Source: Lingula anatina
Lineage: Eukaryota; Brachiopoda; Lingulata; Lingulida; Lingulidae
Length of the DNA: 64,000 nt
NCBI RefSeq assembly: GCF_001039355.2
Contig: NW_019775490.1
Span: 248,001 to 312,000, forward strand
Reading direction: 5' to 3'
Shown here: positions 20,101 to 35,100 of the stretch, piece by piece
Numbering within the stretch: the first letter of the stretch is position 1
How the letters are laid out: the number at the start of each line of letters is the position of its first letter
Made by a program: the position numbers and the translations under genes
Notes under the pieces: generated by a model
The model's database searches: none
What the model was told of the DNA's origin: nothing
Seen by the model: only the letters and a program-made list of their open reading frames with translations

Positions 20101-23100
20101 TGGCTACCATCAGACAATAGCATAAATGGACATTATATATTTATGAAAATTAGAAAAAACACTAGCTTGTGACCTGTTTGAAAGTGAATTGAAAATTGAT
20201 TGGCTTTTATAATTTAGTTTGCAGTCTGTGCACTTGCAGTTGCAAAGAATTGATGCATTACTTTTGGCAAAACTGGCACCATCCTTAGATGTCTGCTGTA
20301 TTGTTGTATGGTTCTTTACCTCCATACAATGAAAAATGGTTGAATATGCACAAAAATCATTGAGTTTTAAAGAAGATTTATGATTATGATGGGCACCAGT
20401 TTTTACTGTCATATGTAGCAACTCTGAAAGTAACACCAAAATGTTAATGCAGATGGAAAAAAAAGAAGAAAAAAAGGCTTTCATTTCATTTTTCATGTGC
20501 TGTGTTATATACATTGGAACATGGAATTTAGAATATTTAAAACCAAACATTAAAGCATGAATGAAAATATGTAGGCCTATCAGGATTAGCCTACAGTTTT
20601 ATCAATTTTATCTTAAAGAAGAAGAGCTGATAGAAGATACTGTAGGTTGTCCTAATTTATAGCATTATAAAGCTGCTGTGGTAAACCAGAGAAATATCCT
20701 TCTTTTGAGTAGTCAGTGATTTGATGACTGTTACTTCATCAATAATGAAAAAAAAAAAAAAAAAAAAACATAAAACACTTTATATTTTAATAGAAAATAA
20801 TATTTTTTTTTCTGATAATATATGCATGTGCAATATAAATGACTTGACTATAGATTATGTTGTTGATATCTTCTTCTATATTAGAGACAATAATTCAATT
20901 TTAACATCATGAACATCCTGGAATGTGCTTCTGTGGTGCCCCCAATTTTCCACCTCACCAGGAAAGATCATAATAAATAAATGGTAATGACAAAATCTGT
21001 TCTTTGAAAAAAATGATTTTCTGTATTAAAAGGATTTATTGAATTTGTTTGGCATAACCATGTAGAACATGTGACCTGCTTATTGCATGAGGCTGAAGTA
21101 TGAGTTGTATAATATAATACTAGTTAGTTAATTATGTTTGAACACGACTTATTAGAAAAAAGCCACCAAGAACAGGCAGTTTTAGTGTGTCTGTTATGTA
21201 GTACTGAAAGTGTGGTTCGAAGCCAGTGCCTTCTCATTGCATACATGAGAAACTCTGCTTTATTGGAAATTTGATTCCAATGTTTCCAGCACTGTATGTG
21301 TTGCATGTTGCATTGAAATCATTTTTTTTATTGTTTCTTGTGTAGTGATGGTACAGAAAAAGCTTAAAAACATGTTTGATCTATTTAGAAACAATCTACT
21401 TTTTTATGTGTGGTCAATAGAATGCCCTCCAAAAAACGCTGGTGTTTGTATGGGTATTCCCCCAGTATATATATTGAGTGTATTCAGAACAATGAACTAA
21501 CAGATCAACAGATCAAATATGGGGAGCCACTTTAAAGCTTGCCTCTTAATTCCCGATTAGACACTGAACAGATTCCCCACAGATATTACGCAACAAGCAT
21601 TCAAGTGGTTGGCCATATTTGATCCGCGTATCTGCTAGCCCACTTCTGTGAATGCGCTCATTGTTGAACATGTTATTAACAATGGAACTCAATTCTTTAA
21701 AACGAGAAATTCTTGGAACATCACCAGTAGGAATCTTTTGTTTAAATAATTTCTCAATGTATAATGTATAATATACTAACCAAGTTGACATTCATTTTCA
21801 GTTTTTAAGATGCATTTAAAGTCAAATTTTTGCCACAAAAGCTGACCAAATGCCACCACATCATTTCAATTAGTATCACTTAGAGAATTAGAGAAATACC
21901 AAAGGATATTGTTTCATGTTACCTGAAAAATGATTTTTAAACAGATATATATGCTGCTTCCTTTCTGTGGTGTATATAATGGCTCTTTTCTACACCGACT
22001 ATGAATTCCATGAACTGACAGGAATTGACAAATTTTAGAAATCCCGAGGAATGGTATAATTTTGCACCTTTCTAGTGAAAATGTTGACCCTGTAGCATTC
22101 AGTTACAAATTTGTTACGATAGCCTTAAGAATATTTGTGGGATGCTGCATGAATGTTTTCAAAAAAAAAAAAAAAAAGGTTAGGATTTGTAGTTTAGTTT
22201 CTTGGTCAGACAAATGCCTCATAATTCCTAGATTAGCAAAGGTAGGAATATATGGGAATGGCTAAAAATATACCAGGAATCAGTTATGGTATCTAAGAAT
22301 GTACTGAAATTTTGAACAGCTCAAAACTTTTGTCCCCATTTCACAGTCTCTCAAGAATTGCAACAAATGCATCAAAATGAATAAGAATCACTTAAGATCT
22401 TAAAGAATTTATCACAATTTAAGTAAGAACCCTGGAATTTATCTATTCCTGGTTCATAATTCATAGTTGGTGTGAAATAGGGGTATAACTGGCACAGATA
22501 AGTAGGTCAGATAAGGCCAAATTTACAACTAAAAATTTAAAGAAGGTGCACTTTTAAAGCACTTTTATGGCTGATTGAGTGATTAATTTGGTTTATCCTT
22601 TGGCATGTCCACTTGATTTGATTTGTATAAAAACAAGTATATATTGCATTACTGGGAATCCATGCTCGGTTCAAATTCATCTCTAATAGGATGATGTTTG
22701 AATAGAATACATAACTTTAGTGAAACATAACTATATAGCAAGGATGTAGGTGTACATAGACCCTGTTCCCATACATAGATTGATCTAGCAGGATCGACCC
22801 ATTTCTGAGGAGTTTCTTGCTAAATTGTTTTCAGCTTTCTGATGCTTGGCACGCCTACTGAAGCTGCTGGGGGGTAATAAACTATTGTTTAGAAGCTTCA
22901 ATAGGCAGTAACTTAGAAGCCATGTTCGATTGCTATTGCTGACATGGTTGAAATATTTCACAGTTAGAAGTTTAAAAAACAAACCACATACTTGATCTTC
23001 TCGGAGAACTTGAAATTTTCTTCTTTTATTTTTGTAATGAAGTCAATCAGTTGTCAAAAGCATCTGTTACACTCTTGAATATTTTCATGTTTAAAAGTGT

Positions 23101-26100
23101 TAAAACTTATACAACTAATAATTGTAAAAGTTTGCTCCGATAGTTTCTAGCCATTACCGATAGCTTTGATCACTGAGGCATGATGTGCATCTTTATTTTC
23201 AACTGATGCTAGTACATGCACATTGTTTCACTTAAAATTTATTCCTTGGTCATAGGAAGTTTTTGCATGCACATTTCTGTATTGAAAGATATCATTGAAT
23301 TTTTTTAGGTTTTGCTAATGGAGAGAAGATTTGATACAAAGTTGGGCAGTTAGTTTTAGGCTATAGAAAGTAGCTACTATAACTAAGGAAATTTTATACT
23401 TTTGTTTATCCGAACGTATCAAGCCAATTTCCAAATTCATGTCATTTTTTTATTCCTAGTCCCATGATGGTTTTGAATAACCCCCACATAATTTTTCTGT
23501 TGTGAGAAATGTTCAAATATGTTTCTAGGCAGTTCCCCACACTGTGGATTATCTTTGCTAATACAAGTGTGTTATGTGAGAGAGAGATATTAATGAGGGA
23601 GGCAGGTGTACAAAAGGTATGACCACAACAGCTAATCTTTATGTTGACCACTGTATTGTGGACACTTGGCTAGTGGTCAGACCTTTTTAGTGCAAATGTG
23701 GGTCAAAAGCGTGGTACTTAGGAGCAAGAGATCATTAGTTCACCAGGATTAGCAGGTGGTTTTCTGCCTCATCAACAGCACCAGAGTATTAACAGTGAGC
23801 ACACTGAGTAGGCTCAGAATGTTAAGAAGTGCTAGTTACTTCTTATGTAATTAATACTTTGGGCAGTGCATCTTTAAGAAGAGTGATTTTCATTACATGA
23901 TTAAAGTTTGCAGGGAAGCATAAATCCCAGATTTTTTTGGTCCAGTGTAACATTTTAAATTCTCTTTTATGTTTTCTGGATCTGTTATTGTGGATGGTTG
24001 TATATTGAATTGCTGATGTTTGGAAGAGGAAATAAGTTGTCATATACAAATGACAGGCCAAATATTTATGGTGACCAACGTGACAGTTTTCAAAATGTGT
24101 ACTATCTAACATCTTTTAAACAGTATGTAGAACATAGAAAGAAAAATAATATGTTCAAAAATATGTAAATGGGCGGATCCAGCCATAGTTTCTGACAGTC
24201 TTCCAAATGATCTCTGTTGATCCATCCTCCATTTTTGAGTCTTCCGACATAAAAAATTAGTTACTCGTCAAGGTAAACTTGAAAATCTGACTGTCTTCCA
24301 GAAGACGGCCTCAGTCTACCCTGTGTAAAGTTGATAACTCTAGATATGGCAGAAGATAGCTGACAGCAGTTACATTTGGCTCCTGAAGATGTATTTTCGT
24401 GCATGTTATGTTGTATTTCTCACAAATTATTCACTCTCTTCTGCCTCATTTTTCATGACCTCCAAAGGACTGCGATATTGGTTTACAACATGTTGCCTTG
24501 TTAAACTGATCCATTAACAAATGTGGAATCTCTGTAACCTCAGGATAATCTCGTTGCTCACCTTTTTGCAATAGAACTTTGATTTTTTCACTCTGATCTA
24601 TAAAGTTGTCGATAACTTTCAAAGTTTGTACTGTAAAAGTATGGGAAAAAGAAATAAGATAATATTAACAATGTGGAAAAAAATAACCGGGTTGAACAGA
24701 ACTAATAGTAGTGGAACAAGATTACAGTAATAGAGTTAATTAAGAGTGATTTTTCTTAGGAAGCTGTTTGACAACAATAATGGCTGTCTGTTGTTAGTTT
24801 ATTGCTGTGCAAAAAGCATATCTAAGAGAGATTGAGGTTCTAGAGCCTTGGCTTGTATACCGCACAAACTGTTGACCACATCAGATGATTTGGATAGAAG
24901 TCAGGTTTTTATAAAGACATACTAACTGAGGGCTCATTAGTGGATGACATTTGTTGTATTTTTTTTTTTTTTTTTGAATTAACTATTAGGTTGACATAAA
25001 GGTCATTTACCTGAGGTAAAAGTACAGATATGTTGCATATATCCAAAATGGACAATAGTACGTGTGGACTAGGGCCTACCATTGGGTGTGTTCTGGGTGT
25101 GAACAACATGTCCTTGTCACCTGAAATCATCTCAGGAGGGGGCGAGGCACTATCGTGTTTATTAAGTGTACACATGACATTAAACTTTATATTGTTATGT
25201 ATCAGATGTAGAATTTCATGACCACAGTATCATTGGATCCTGTACGATATATGAGATGAAAAGACAGGGACAGATAGTATGTAAGCACCAAAACACTGAT
25301 ATTATCAGAGATGATGAAGGAACATGTTTTTACTCTTTAGTTTACCTGAATTTAGAATTGGCTGAGATAATTGTTGAGATAAAACAATACTCTTAGTCAG
25401 GTGACTAACAGTAAAGCACACTTGATAACACAGTAGTGTCCTTTGCCCTCTTAAAATGTTATATACTGACAATGTGTCTGTTTATATTCTGATCACTCAT
25501 GTCTGTCCGTCTGATCGCCCTTGGTGGTGCTGTCACAGTCCAACACACCAGTCCTCATAATAACAAAATCATATTTTTGTTTCACTTTAAATTTACTGGG
25601 GGGCTTTGTTTTATAAAAAAAGGTTCCTTGTGAAAATCCAGGATGAGATTATTTTTACAAAATTTGTTGATTTTTGTGGCGTTATTTTGTCCCATTGGAG
25701 CCAAACTGTTATTTATCTTCGAATTTGTTGAGTGGCTTTGTATGTTGATAAAGTCATTTAAAATCAGCATGATTGGATTATTGTTTTGAAAGTTATTGAT
25801 TTTTTACAGCATATATTTGCATGTGATGTTTGCCCCACAAGTGCCAAACCATATTTTTATTTTACTTCAAATTTGCCTAGTAGATTTTTTGTTGGTAAAA
25901 AGGCAATTTCCTTTCAAAAATCAGCATGATCAGATAATATTTACAAAAGTCACTAATTTTCTTTGTTTGAAGTTTTATTTTCTAATTAAGGCTCTACACT
26001 TTGATGAAAGATAAGAATTGTGCAACAAAATAAGACATCTGTTGAAATATGGCTTTTGTGCTTCGTCAATCGGAAGATCAGGTTTTGTTATCCATCTTCA

Positions 26101-29100
26101 GTAATTTGTGAATATTAGCCTGTACTTTAGGATGTCTGTCTATTGTGAAAGATATACATGACAGAAAATATGTCATCTTCATCTTTGTCATCCTTAAATG
26201 ATTTAATTTCAGATATAGTACAAAGGAAATCTTTTTTGCATGCCAAAAAGCAAAATCACTGTGAATAATAACATTTTAAATACTCTCCAACACAAATATG
26301 AAATATGTACTACTATTAGTGCTTTAGCTGAACATTTGTAGGACTTTGTCCAAGACAATTGTATATTTTAGGGCTGAATTATCTTAATTGCTACTTTCCT
26401 ATAATCACCATTGAATGTTTACACCTAGGTTTTTGTGGCATTGTTGCACCACAATATGAAGCTTTACTGTAACCCTGTTGAACTAATGTTAGGCAGAAAA
26501 GCGTGATGTCATTGTTATTGTTCCACTGCAGTGAAACCTCCTTGGTTCATTTATTAGTTTACTTCACTGTTTACTTTTGGTCACTGTGTTTGCATGCTTT
26601 ATTAGTCCAATTATTTGACTGACTAAGTCCAGAAGCCTAGTAAAGCACAATCTTAATTTGAAGAAGTTACAGCTTGTTTGTAAACGAACGACTGGGATAA
26701 AGTATTACTCAAGAAACGTCTTCGTTTTTGGATCAAGTTATCAAAGAGTTTGATTTGTGTAGGAACATTCACACACCTATAATACAAGTGTTTTTTAACA
26801 GTATTGTTGGTATTCTTCAGTGATAAAGGTCTTTAGACTGATGGCATTAACTTATTGATTTTTAAACACGACAGAAAGATCTGTTGTCAGTGACAATAGG
26901 AAAATATGAAATTTAGATCTAGTTATTTCTTTAATGTCATTAAAAATGTGTCAACCATTCTGTAGAAGTATTGAAAAAGGAAAGTGGACTTATTTAAAGG
27001 ACTTAGCATATGTACTTATATTAGAATTTGTATGCATGGGATTTTATTTGAATGAAAGTGATAAAAACTTTGTTTGGCAAGCTACAGAAGTGGCAGGAAT
27101 ACAACGCTCATCATGCCGTCATGTGTTATTGCATGTGACAGCTTTTGCACAGGTGTTTTGTAACTTTCTGAGGAAGATTTCACATTTGTTGAAGAGTGGC
27201 CTTACATATGACTGGCAGCATGCGTGCAGCAGCAACTGAAATCTGGGGGTTTTTGTAGTGAGCGAGACACACACAAAGATGAAAAAACAAAATGTCATCA
27301 AGGGATTTCTATTTCATTAATTAACTAGGGTAGTGTTCGGAGTGTTAGGCTACAATGTACCAAAGTCATATAACTATAAGGTTCTTTATATCTCCTCTTC
27401 CATCATCTCACTGGATCTAACAAGTTGTTCAATATATAAAACCCATCTACTGGCCAAGGTTGCATATGTTGGTAAACAATTTTAAAGAAAATATATGGTA
27501 CTGTGGTAGATATGATATTATTTATTGCCTGGTACGAGTGTATACCAGGGATTTAATAAAAAAAAAAAAAAAAACCCACAAGGGGAGAAGTTTACAGGAA
27601 AAAAAGAGCACAAATCTGTTCTTGTTGCTCATGTGTATAAAATTATTATCTAGATGCATTAATGCTGATTACTGTTGATTTTGTAATATCAGAACCCTTT
27701 ACGACTTTAATTAGTTTTTACTTTTAACATTTGTTTTAACATCTCCAGGAATTTGCCTTGACATAATATATATATATATATATATTATACTGCATCAAAC
27801 GAACAAGGACACTAATACTGTGTGATTCAGAGCAATTACTTGTAAAACTATATACCACTTTACATAAGTAAAAATGTGTTCAAAATGTTATGATTTGAAT
27901 TTTTGGAATAAAATTTTTGTTTCTGTTGTGATAATTTTTTTTTTAGTTGTAATTAATGTGTTAGAATAGGAAATACATGATATTTGATGTAGTGAAATAA
28001 GCACTGTGACATATTTATATCTATAGACCTGTTATACTGACTCCAACTGCTCATAGCCTTGGTGTAGGAAATATGAATCGTCCAGAATCGTCCCAGATGG
28101 CACAAAGTCATGTGACTTAACATAAAATCAAGAGAAATTGCACAGGATTTGGAGCAGAGTGAGGTCAGAAATAATGGCAGACAAAATGTCTTGTAGAGAG
28201 TACAGTGCAGCAAAAGATAAAAGCTGACAGAATTTATTGGCAATGTTTTTCTGGTGGTTTTCTCTGAACTAATTTAGAATAAAAATCTGTTGCACAAGAG
28301 TGTTCAGTTTTTTGTGTGGTGTCACACATTCATTTTAGGCTATATTAAAATATTCCTATTGCTGTTAATTTGATTTGGACATCTATCTCTGTATATGGAT
28401 GAATTCAGCTCAATTCCCATGCTATTAATTATTATATATGCTGTTACTTTTGCAAATCCATACTAATCCTGCCTCAGAATTATCACCTTAGATTAACACT
28501 TCACCTACAGTTTTAGACTTTTCCACATATGAAAACACATTTTGTTGTCATGTGACCTATGATGCATATGGGGTACCCTCTACCAGGGCCGCAGTTATTA
28601 TTGTGGACATTTTTTGCTGCGGCAACATCAGACCAAAATGACTGTCTATTTATCTAGAGACATATCAAATCAATCTGTCACCCTGGTAGAGGGTACATAT
28701 AGGGAACTTGTAAATTGAATCCTGCCTTTTAAAGATGCATCTGAAGTCATTTTAGGAAAAAAAAATGCCACCATATAGTTTCAAATAGTATAACTGTGAG
28801 AGAAAATTGATACTTGAATGAATTTTTTTTGTATGATTTCTGTGCTGTATATAAACGGGGCAGATAAATAGGTCATATAAATAGGTCAAATTTATGACCA
28901 AAAGTTTGAAGAAGGTGGGGTGTATTGAGTTGGCTGATTGAGTTATTAATTCAATTTATCACTTGATATGTCAACTTTATTCGAGTCGTATAAAAAAACT
29001 AGTTGAAGTGGTTAATAGGCATTACTGGGAAACATACTCCACCAACACTCTGTTGTCAACAGACCAAAATGACTGTCTATTTATCTAGAGATATCTGTGA

Positions 29101-32100
29101 ATATCTGTGGAAAATCAATCTATCACCCTGGTAGAGGGTGGCATATATGGATGTATAGCACAAGCTGCATTCAAATTCCTCTGGCTTTTGAAAAATAATT
29201 AAAATATAAGTGTCATTCTTTAAGAAAAGCTTGCACTAACCATTTTCCATATGAGAATCCACCATGCAGGTATTGAATACCTTTCCACTGGTCCATATAG
29301 CAGTGCCTAAGACCCCATTCCCAGAGATTAGATCGATCCAAACTAGATCCACCTAACTTCCTGGGGGTTCATGCTAAATAGCTGTCAGCCAAGCGAGCAC
29401 GAAAGTTAATTACCCCCTTACAGCTTGTAGTAGGCGGGATGGACATTTAAACCGGATTATCTGACAGTAATCTAGCGAGACTCTCCACGGGGATAGATCG
29501 ATCTAAATGTCTGGGAATACGCCCTAACACAAGCTAAGTTTGCAAGTTTCTCTTGTCTGCGTCATAGGTCATGTGACACCATGGTTGTGTTTTCATTTCT
29601 GAAAAGGCCTATATATGGGAGTTGTTTAGTCAAAAGCTTTCTGAAACCCATATGTCAGTCTAGCTATGTTGAAAAAGGTTCCTTGATTCCAGTGCACACA
29701 AAAGTAAGTAATACCCAAGGTTTAAGCATTAAGCACTTTCAGTGTTATGGCTCCACAAAATTGCTTGATATTCAAGACTTAGATATAAAAGGACAGAAAA
29801 TATTTCTGGAAAATTTTCTTTGACATTTCTTGGCAAATATCATATTCACTTCATAGCATGAACAATGGTTTAGAGTATTTCATTCTTGAGCCTATGATTT
29901 GCTAAAAGAATTTCAATAATATATATGATATCCCAGGAACCCCTGGTTATTTCAGAAGTTGCCTCTGATGTTTTCTTTAATGGAATGATTTTTACGTGTC
30001 AGTAGAAAAAGAAACTTTTGCTGGATGTGTCCTCAGCTAGATTGTATCCTAGGCCTTTGCATTTATTCTATTAATACAATATCTATACCATTGGTACTCT
30101 CTATTGGAGAAATAAATACCATTATATTGGTACATGACTCTGATAAAACCATTCCATATAAGTTGAAATATTTATAACTTTAGACAGTAAAAAAATTGGA
30201 AAAATATATAAATGAATAAAAAATAAATAAGGAAAATAGATGAAATAAAATGGAATAAAACAAAATGAAATAGAATAAGTGCTTATACAATATTTTGGTA
30301 AAGCACACAGTATGTTTTTGTGTGATTAAGAGTTCTTTTAAGTTGGTGGTTTCATAGCATGAGGTTTCAACTCGTGTTTGTATTAAGGTTATTCCTGTCA
30401 TGTTCTTCATTTCATTTGACACAAGTAGAGTTTGTGCCTGTGATATAAAGTAGTAGAAAATCAAATTTGTACTTCACAGGTAATTGCCTCTATTCAATTC
30501 TGACCTAATCCATGAAAACCAAACTATATGACCACTGACATAATAGTGATTATAAACTCTTTTAAGTATGTAACCATCTGCGTGTTGAAGTCTATATTGT
30601 TACAAGTAATTTGTCTGGATATTAATCTGGCTACTTATCTAGACTATATCCTCCTCAACTGAGCTTGATTTACAAAATAAGTAAGAAGCATGTGGTTTGT
30701 GATATGACTGATGGTTGCTTTTTTTTCATCTTTTAACAGATTACTTTTTTGTGTTTGTCATGTACATTTTAAGTTTTTTTATAACGTTCACTTTGTGGTA
30801 TGAATTATTGTAGTTGTGTCTTTTTCATCTTTAAAGAGATTTTTTATATTTGAAGAATTCTTTGATTATGTTGAAAAAATGTAGCAGATATTAATCCATG
30901 GAAAATTGACATAGGTAATAAAGAATGCTTCATCTATGGTTCCTTCCCATTTTACTCCATGGCATTCAATTTCACATCAATTAATGTCATGCCATTTTGG
31001 GCCATACCATACCATACCATAGCATATCATACCATATTTCTTAACCAGATAAAAAGAGCCTCTTCAGATAATAAGGGTGCAGCATTTTATTGATATTTAT
31101 TTGTTTGTACATAAATTCCTCTAACGGTAAAACCAGTAGTTGTAATCATTGTATTACATAAAACATCATAGTTTTTGCTTGACAATGATATGTTAAAAAT
31201 CTGCACAATCAAAACTTTTTGAAAATCTATGTAGATGAACTCCCTACAGCTTATAAATTGTAACCCAATGCTGAACATCTAATTTGGCCAAGGAAAATGT
31301 TAAGTATCTTACTGTTTTCAGAAAAATTTATGATTATAAAAGTTCAAAATTTTGATTTAGCAAGAAGGATCAGCTATTTGCCTGAAAAATATTTTACCCC
31401 AAAGCGAACCTTGTACGTAAGGTTTGTGTATAATATCTAAGTCATTGTCACTCTCTCAGTTGGAAAAAAATTACCATTATAATAGTACATGTACAAGTAG
31501 ACAAATAGTAAGTGTTTGACATACAGAATATTCCGGGGACTTGCTTTTCCACAATACTAGGAAAAAGACAGACATTGTCTCTGGGTGTAGGCAGACCATG
31601 AATGTTTTATAAGTCTATTAAAGTATATACTAAGTGACAAATGAGTCCATGAAGTAATATAAATGATGTTGGCACAATTTGTCAGATGGTTCAACAAGAT
31701 AAGACATGAATCTGAATGACAACAAAAAGGAAAAAAATCATGAACGAAGAATGACACATGATTTTAAAATGTAAGGCATCTTGAAGGCTGCATTGTGTAT
31801 TACTCAATTCTTCTTCAAATACGGCTGCTGTTGTGATGCTGTGACGAGAAGCCACACCTCTTCAGTACCTTGGACACCTATTGGATGGTAGCCTCTCTGT
31901 TCCTGGCTGTGGTAATAATATTGATTTTCTCCCAGCTTACTACTTAGGCACTGCATCAGTACAAAACCTCTCAGTGGGTGACAAAGTATGTGCGGCAGAT
32001 TAATTGTACTCATTCAGTAGACTGGTAGATAGGAAGCAAGAGGGAGGCAGCTTCTGTGGACCTGTTGTCAGCCAGGTAGACACACTTGACGCTACTAGTG

Positions 32101-35100
32101 CTTGCCAAATTGAATTTTGGAAAAAGAGAAGTTGCTTCTGATTTGGTCAACTTCTCAAGATGGTCAATACTTTGATCGCAAAATGCACATTTTCATCTCA
32201 AATTTTCTGAATCAAATTTGTTTTTATGACACATTTTTATGTCTTTGTTTTTTCTTTTCAGGCAATTGGTGGTATAGAAGCATGCCTGCTAGGAATCTAT
32301 AATTTGGTAAGTTCCTTGTGATGGAATTGTGTTTTTTTTTCTTTGAACTTGTTTGAATGCATGCATTTGTGATGATGCTAAGATGAATATTGAATTGTTG
32401 ATTGTGTTCTGATCACCTATGTGTTATACCCCCTGTATATGTTGTCACTGGTGTATGATACTTCATAGAATACTTTGAGAATCATCCTTGTGTACCATGT
32501 GGCTACCAGAATATTTTAAAGATTGTTTGAACTTCATCATAGTACCATGGCACCATGCAGATGTCATTAAATTCATCTAGTCATAGCCTCACTGTAAAGA
32601 TTCATGTTTTGAAGTTGGTACATATAAACAGATTTTCTTTTTTTTTCAATAAACTGTCAAGCAGAATGTACTGTCATATTTTTTAGCTGGAAAATAAGTA
32701 ATGCAAAAGTATACATTGTAAAAGACTTACATGATGTTTTTTTTGCCAGATAATTGCTGGAGCTGTGGAAATGATGGTACATCTTCATTTTCTAGATTTT
32801 CTACATTTGAATTTTATTTTTAGTCTAAAGATGTATTGGCTGTCTATCATTTAAATGTTTTTTTCTAGTTGTCTTATGATATTTTCTGAAATGTATCCCA
32901 TATATTTTGGCAATGAACCTCAAGTACACAATTCTTTAGTTTTTTGAATGAAATGTTTACAGTATTTACTGTCTTTAACTTTCATTTGATATGAGGTGGT
33001 GATATAAACCAAAGCTTTTTACATTTTCATTAGCCTTGATGATGAGAAATGGAAAATTTTATGGAATCTCAGAAAAAAATAAAGATTATATTAATGGAAC
33101 TCCAAGGTTGATTATCCTAAAAAGATTCATGGCAGGGGCTGTCAAGAGAGGGTTAGCCATCTTCCTGAAGTATAATCCAACAAGACGTGTTCAGTCTTGA
33201 TTGGGTTTCTCTTTGTCTTTGATGTATGATATCATTGCTCTTTCAATTTTGTCAACTTATTCTCAATATTCCTGGCTAACTGTGTGCAGGGAGACGAAGC
33301 CTAATGACAGGAAGAAGGATAAGAACAGATTACTCCCAGGGAAAATGGAAGATAGATTGGATTCTACTCATTGAGTGATAAATATCCTTATATGACAAAA
33401 ACAAAAAGAAGGAAACTGTGTACAAGCCCTTCTCTATTAAGGCCAAACTTTTTAAGAGGTTATGTTTAGTAGAACATTAAGACAGAAACACTAAATTTAA
33501 ACCAATCTAAGCAGTAGATTGTAAGATATTAGAATGTCACCCAAGTTAAGCAGTGTACAAACCTTGATTGGTTAATGGTCAGTAGCTGGAGCTCCCCAGT
33601 GAGACTGACATGTGCCTGTTGCTTTTTACCATTTTCCCCACAAATATGACAAGCAGGTAGACAAAGATGTATAGAGGGGTGCTGGGGGGAGGGGGGAGGG
33701 GGGGAGGGGGGACCTGGAGTGTTAGCAAGTGGCATGTATCAAACATAGTGTTAAGCTGTGGTACAGAACTGTTAATTAATTGGGTGGCAGTGGTCCTTAT
33801 TGAAGAGCCCTCTTTCTGTTTTGTTGCTTTTTATATATAGCATGCCTTGGTTTATATGGGCTCTGCCTTGTCAAGTATGGGTCATAGGTTTTAACAAAAG
33901 CTGCACAAGGATTTTGGCGAGTATCAAAATTGATGGGATTTAGGAAGACTTGGCTGCATATTCAATACCACAGTAGCAGGCCATTGATTGTATTGTTATT
34001 CAATGTGCTGTTAATCTCGACTGTACCTCTTTTCAAGATCCATCAGGTTTTTCCTTATTCAAATTTTTGGAAAAGGGAGTAGAGATACCATTATCCTGTT
34101 TCATTTGTTTTGACCATTTTAGCAAATTATATATATAATACTAGTATATGTGTATGGTCAAATTATCCGAATTCACCTGAACTCTTACAGGAGAGAATAT
34201 TTTTATGGTACTAAAATAGCTGTTGTCAAGTCTTGGATTATATATATAGTGATTGGCATTGTCACCCTTGACGTCTTTTTTATGGGTAATGGGGGAACCT
34301 GCTGCCTAGAAGTAACCAGGAAGAACAAGTTCCACACTGTCAGGTCTCTGAAGTAGTCCTAGATAGCTTTTTCTACAGTATAAAGGCCATAGTACAAATA
34401 TTGCTTGGTTTTCAATATCCCCTGGAGGATGGAACTACAGATAATGGGATAAGAGCTATTTTCCATTGGCATGGGCTTCCCTACCATTACATTCAAATAA
34501 TGACTAAGACTTTGTGAGTTGGTTTTCATTTTTTCCTCTGAGAGTCTTTTATTTCATTATTTGTACTGCGGTCTTTAAGGTTCACATTTTTTTATGTGAC
34601 AATTTTTGGTCTTGATCTTTAGTCATTTGGAATGCCTTGTTGCTTGAGATAATTTAGACTGAAAAAAAGTAATACCTTTGTTTAGGGTCACTCTACTTCT
34701 AACTATGGGTGACACTGAACCTTTATTTTCAGCATGCACTAAGGAAATTAATGTTAACTTTGTTTCTTTTATCTGAAAGCCTGTTCTTATGAGAGGTTAT
34801 TTTTGGCATTTTTCTTGTTTTAAATAGTTTTCTTTCCATTAGCCTGTACATATCAGGGGCATACAACACCATGTTCAAGAATGAAGTAACTTCCCTGCAC
34901 AAGAATTGCAATATTTCTTGTACTGGTTCAAAAATTGCAATTTGTCTGGTGCAGGTAGTTAATCTGTTGCTAAAACAGAATTTAACCAAGCCTTAAGGGT
35001 ATTGAAAAAGTCTATCTGGATGGAGAAAATGAAGTATATTAAAGCCAAAATAACCCTTGTGAACTGTGGGTGTTTGAATGGCTGATCTTGTAACCTTTGC

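Larger units (their letters stand above)
19239..32261 (+). other. Hyccin intron 3 (13.0 kb)
   Basis: No supported gene lies inside. It holds a dispersed repeat R with a nested insertion (21801-22658), a truncated foldback element (22757-22911), a degenerate 143-bp triple tandem repeat (25563-25990), a TIR element and a half copy (28574-28695, 29058-29139), a second copy of R (28727-29030), foldback element G (29309-29525), a CCATA run (about 31003-31037), and various A/T homopolymers. Short ORFs in this stretch show no recognisable domains. Confidence 0.7.

Noticed and set aside
21206-21235. GTGGTTCGAAGCC as a tRNA B box
   Set aside because: No A box or cloverleaf upstream at suitable spacing.
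24172-24188. GGGCGGATCCAGCC as a second hAT terminus
   Set aside because: A single end-like string, with no partner terminus or target duplication nearby.
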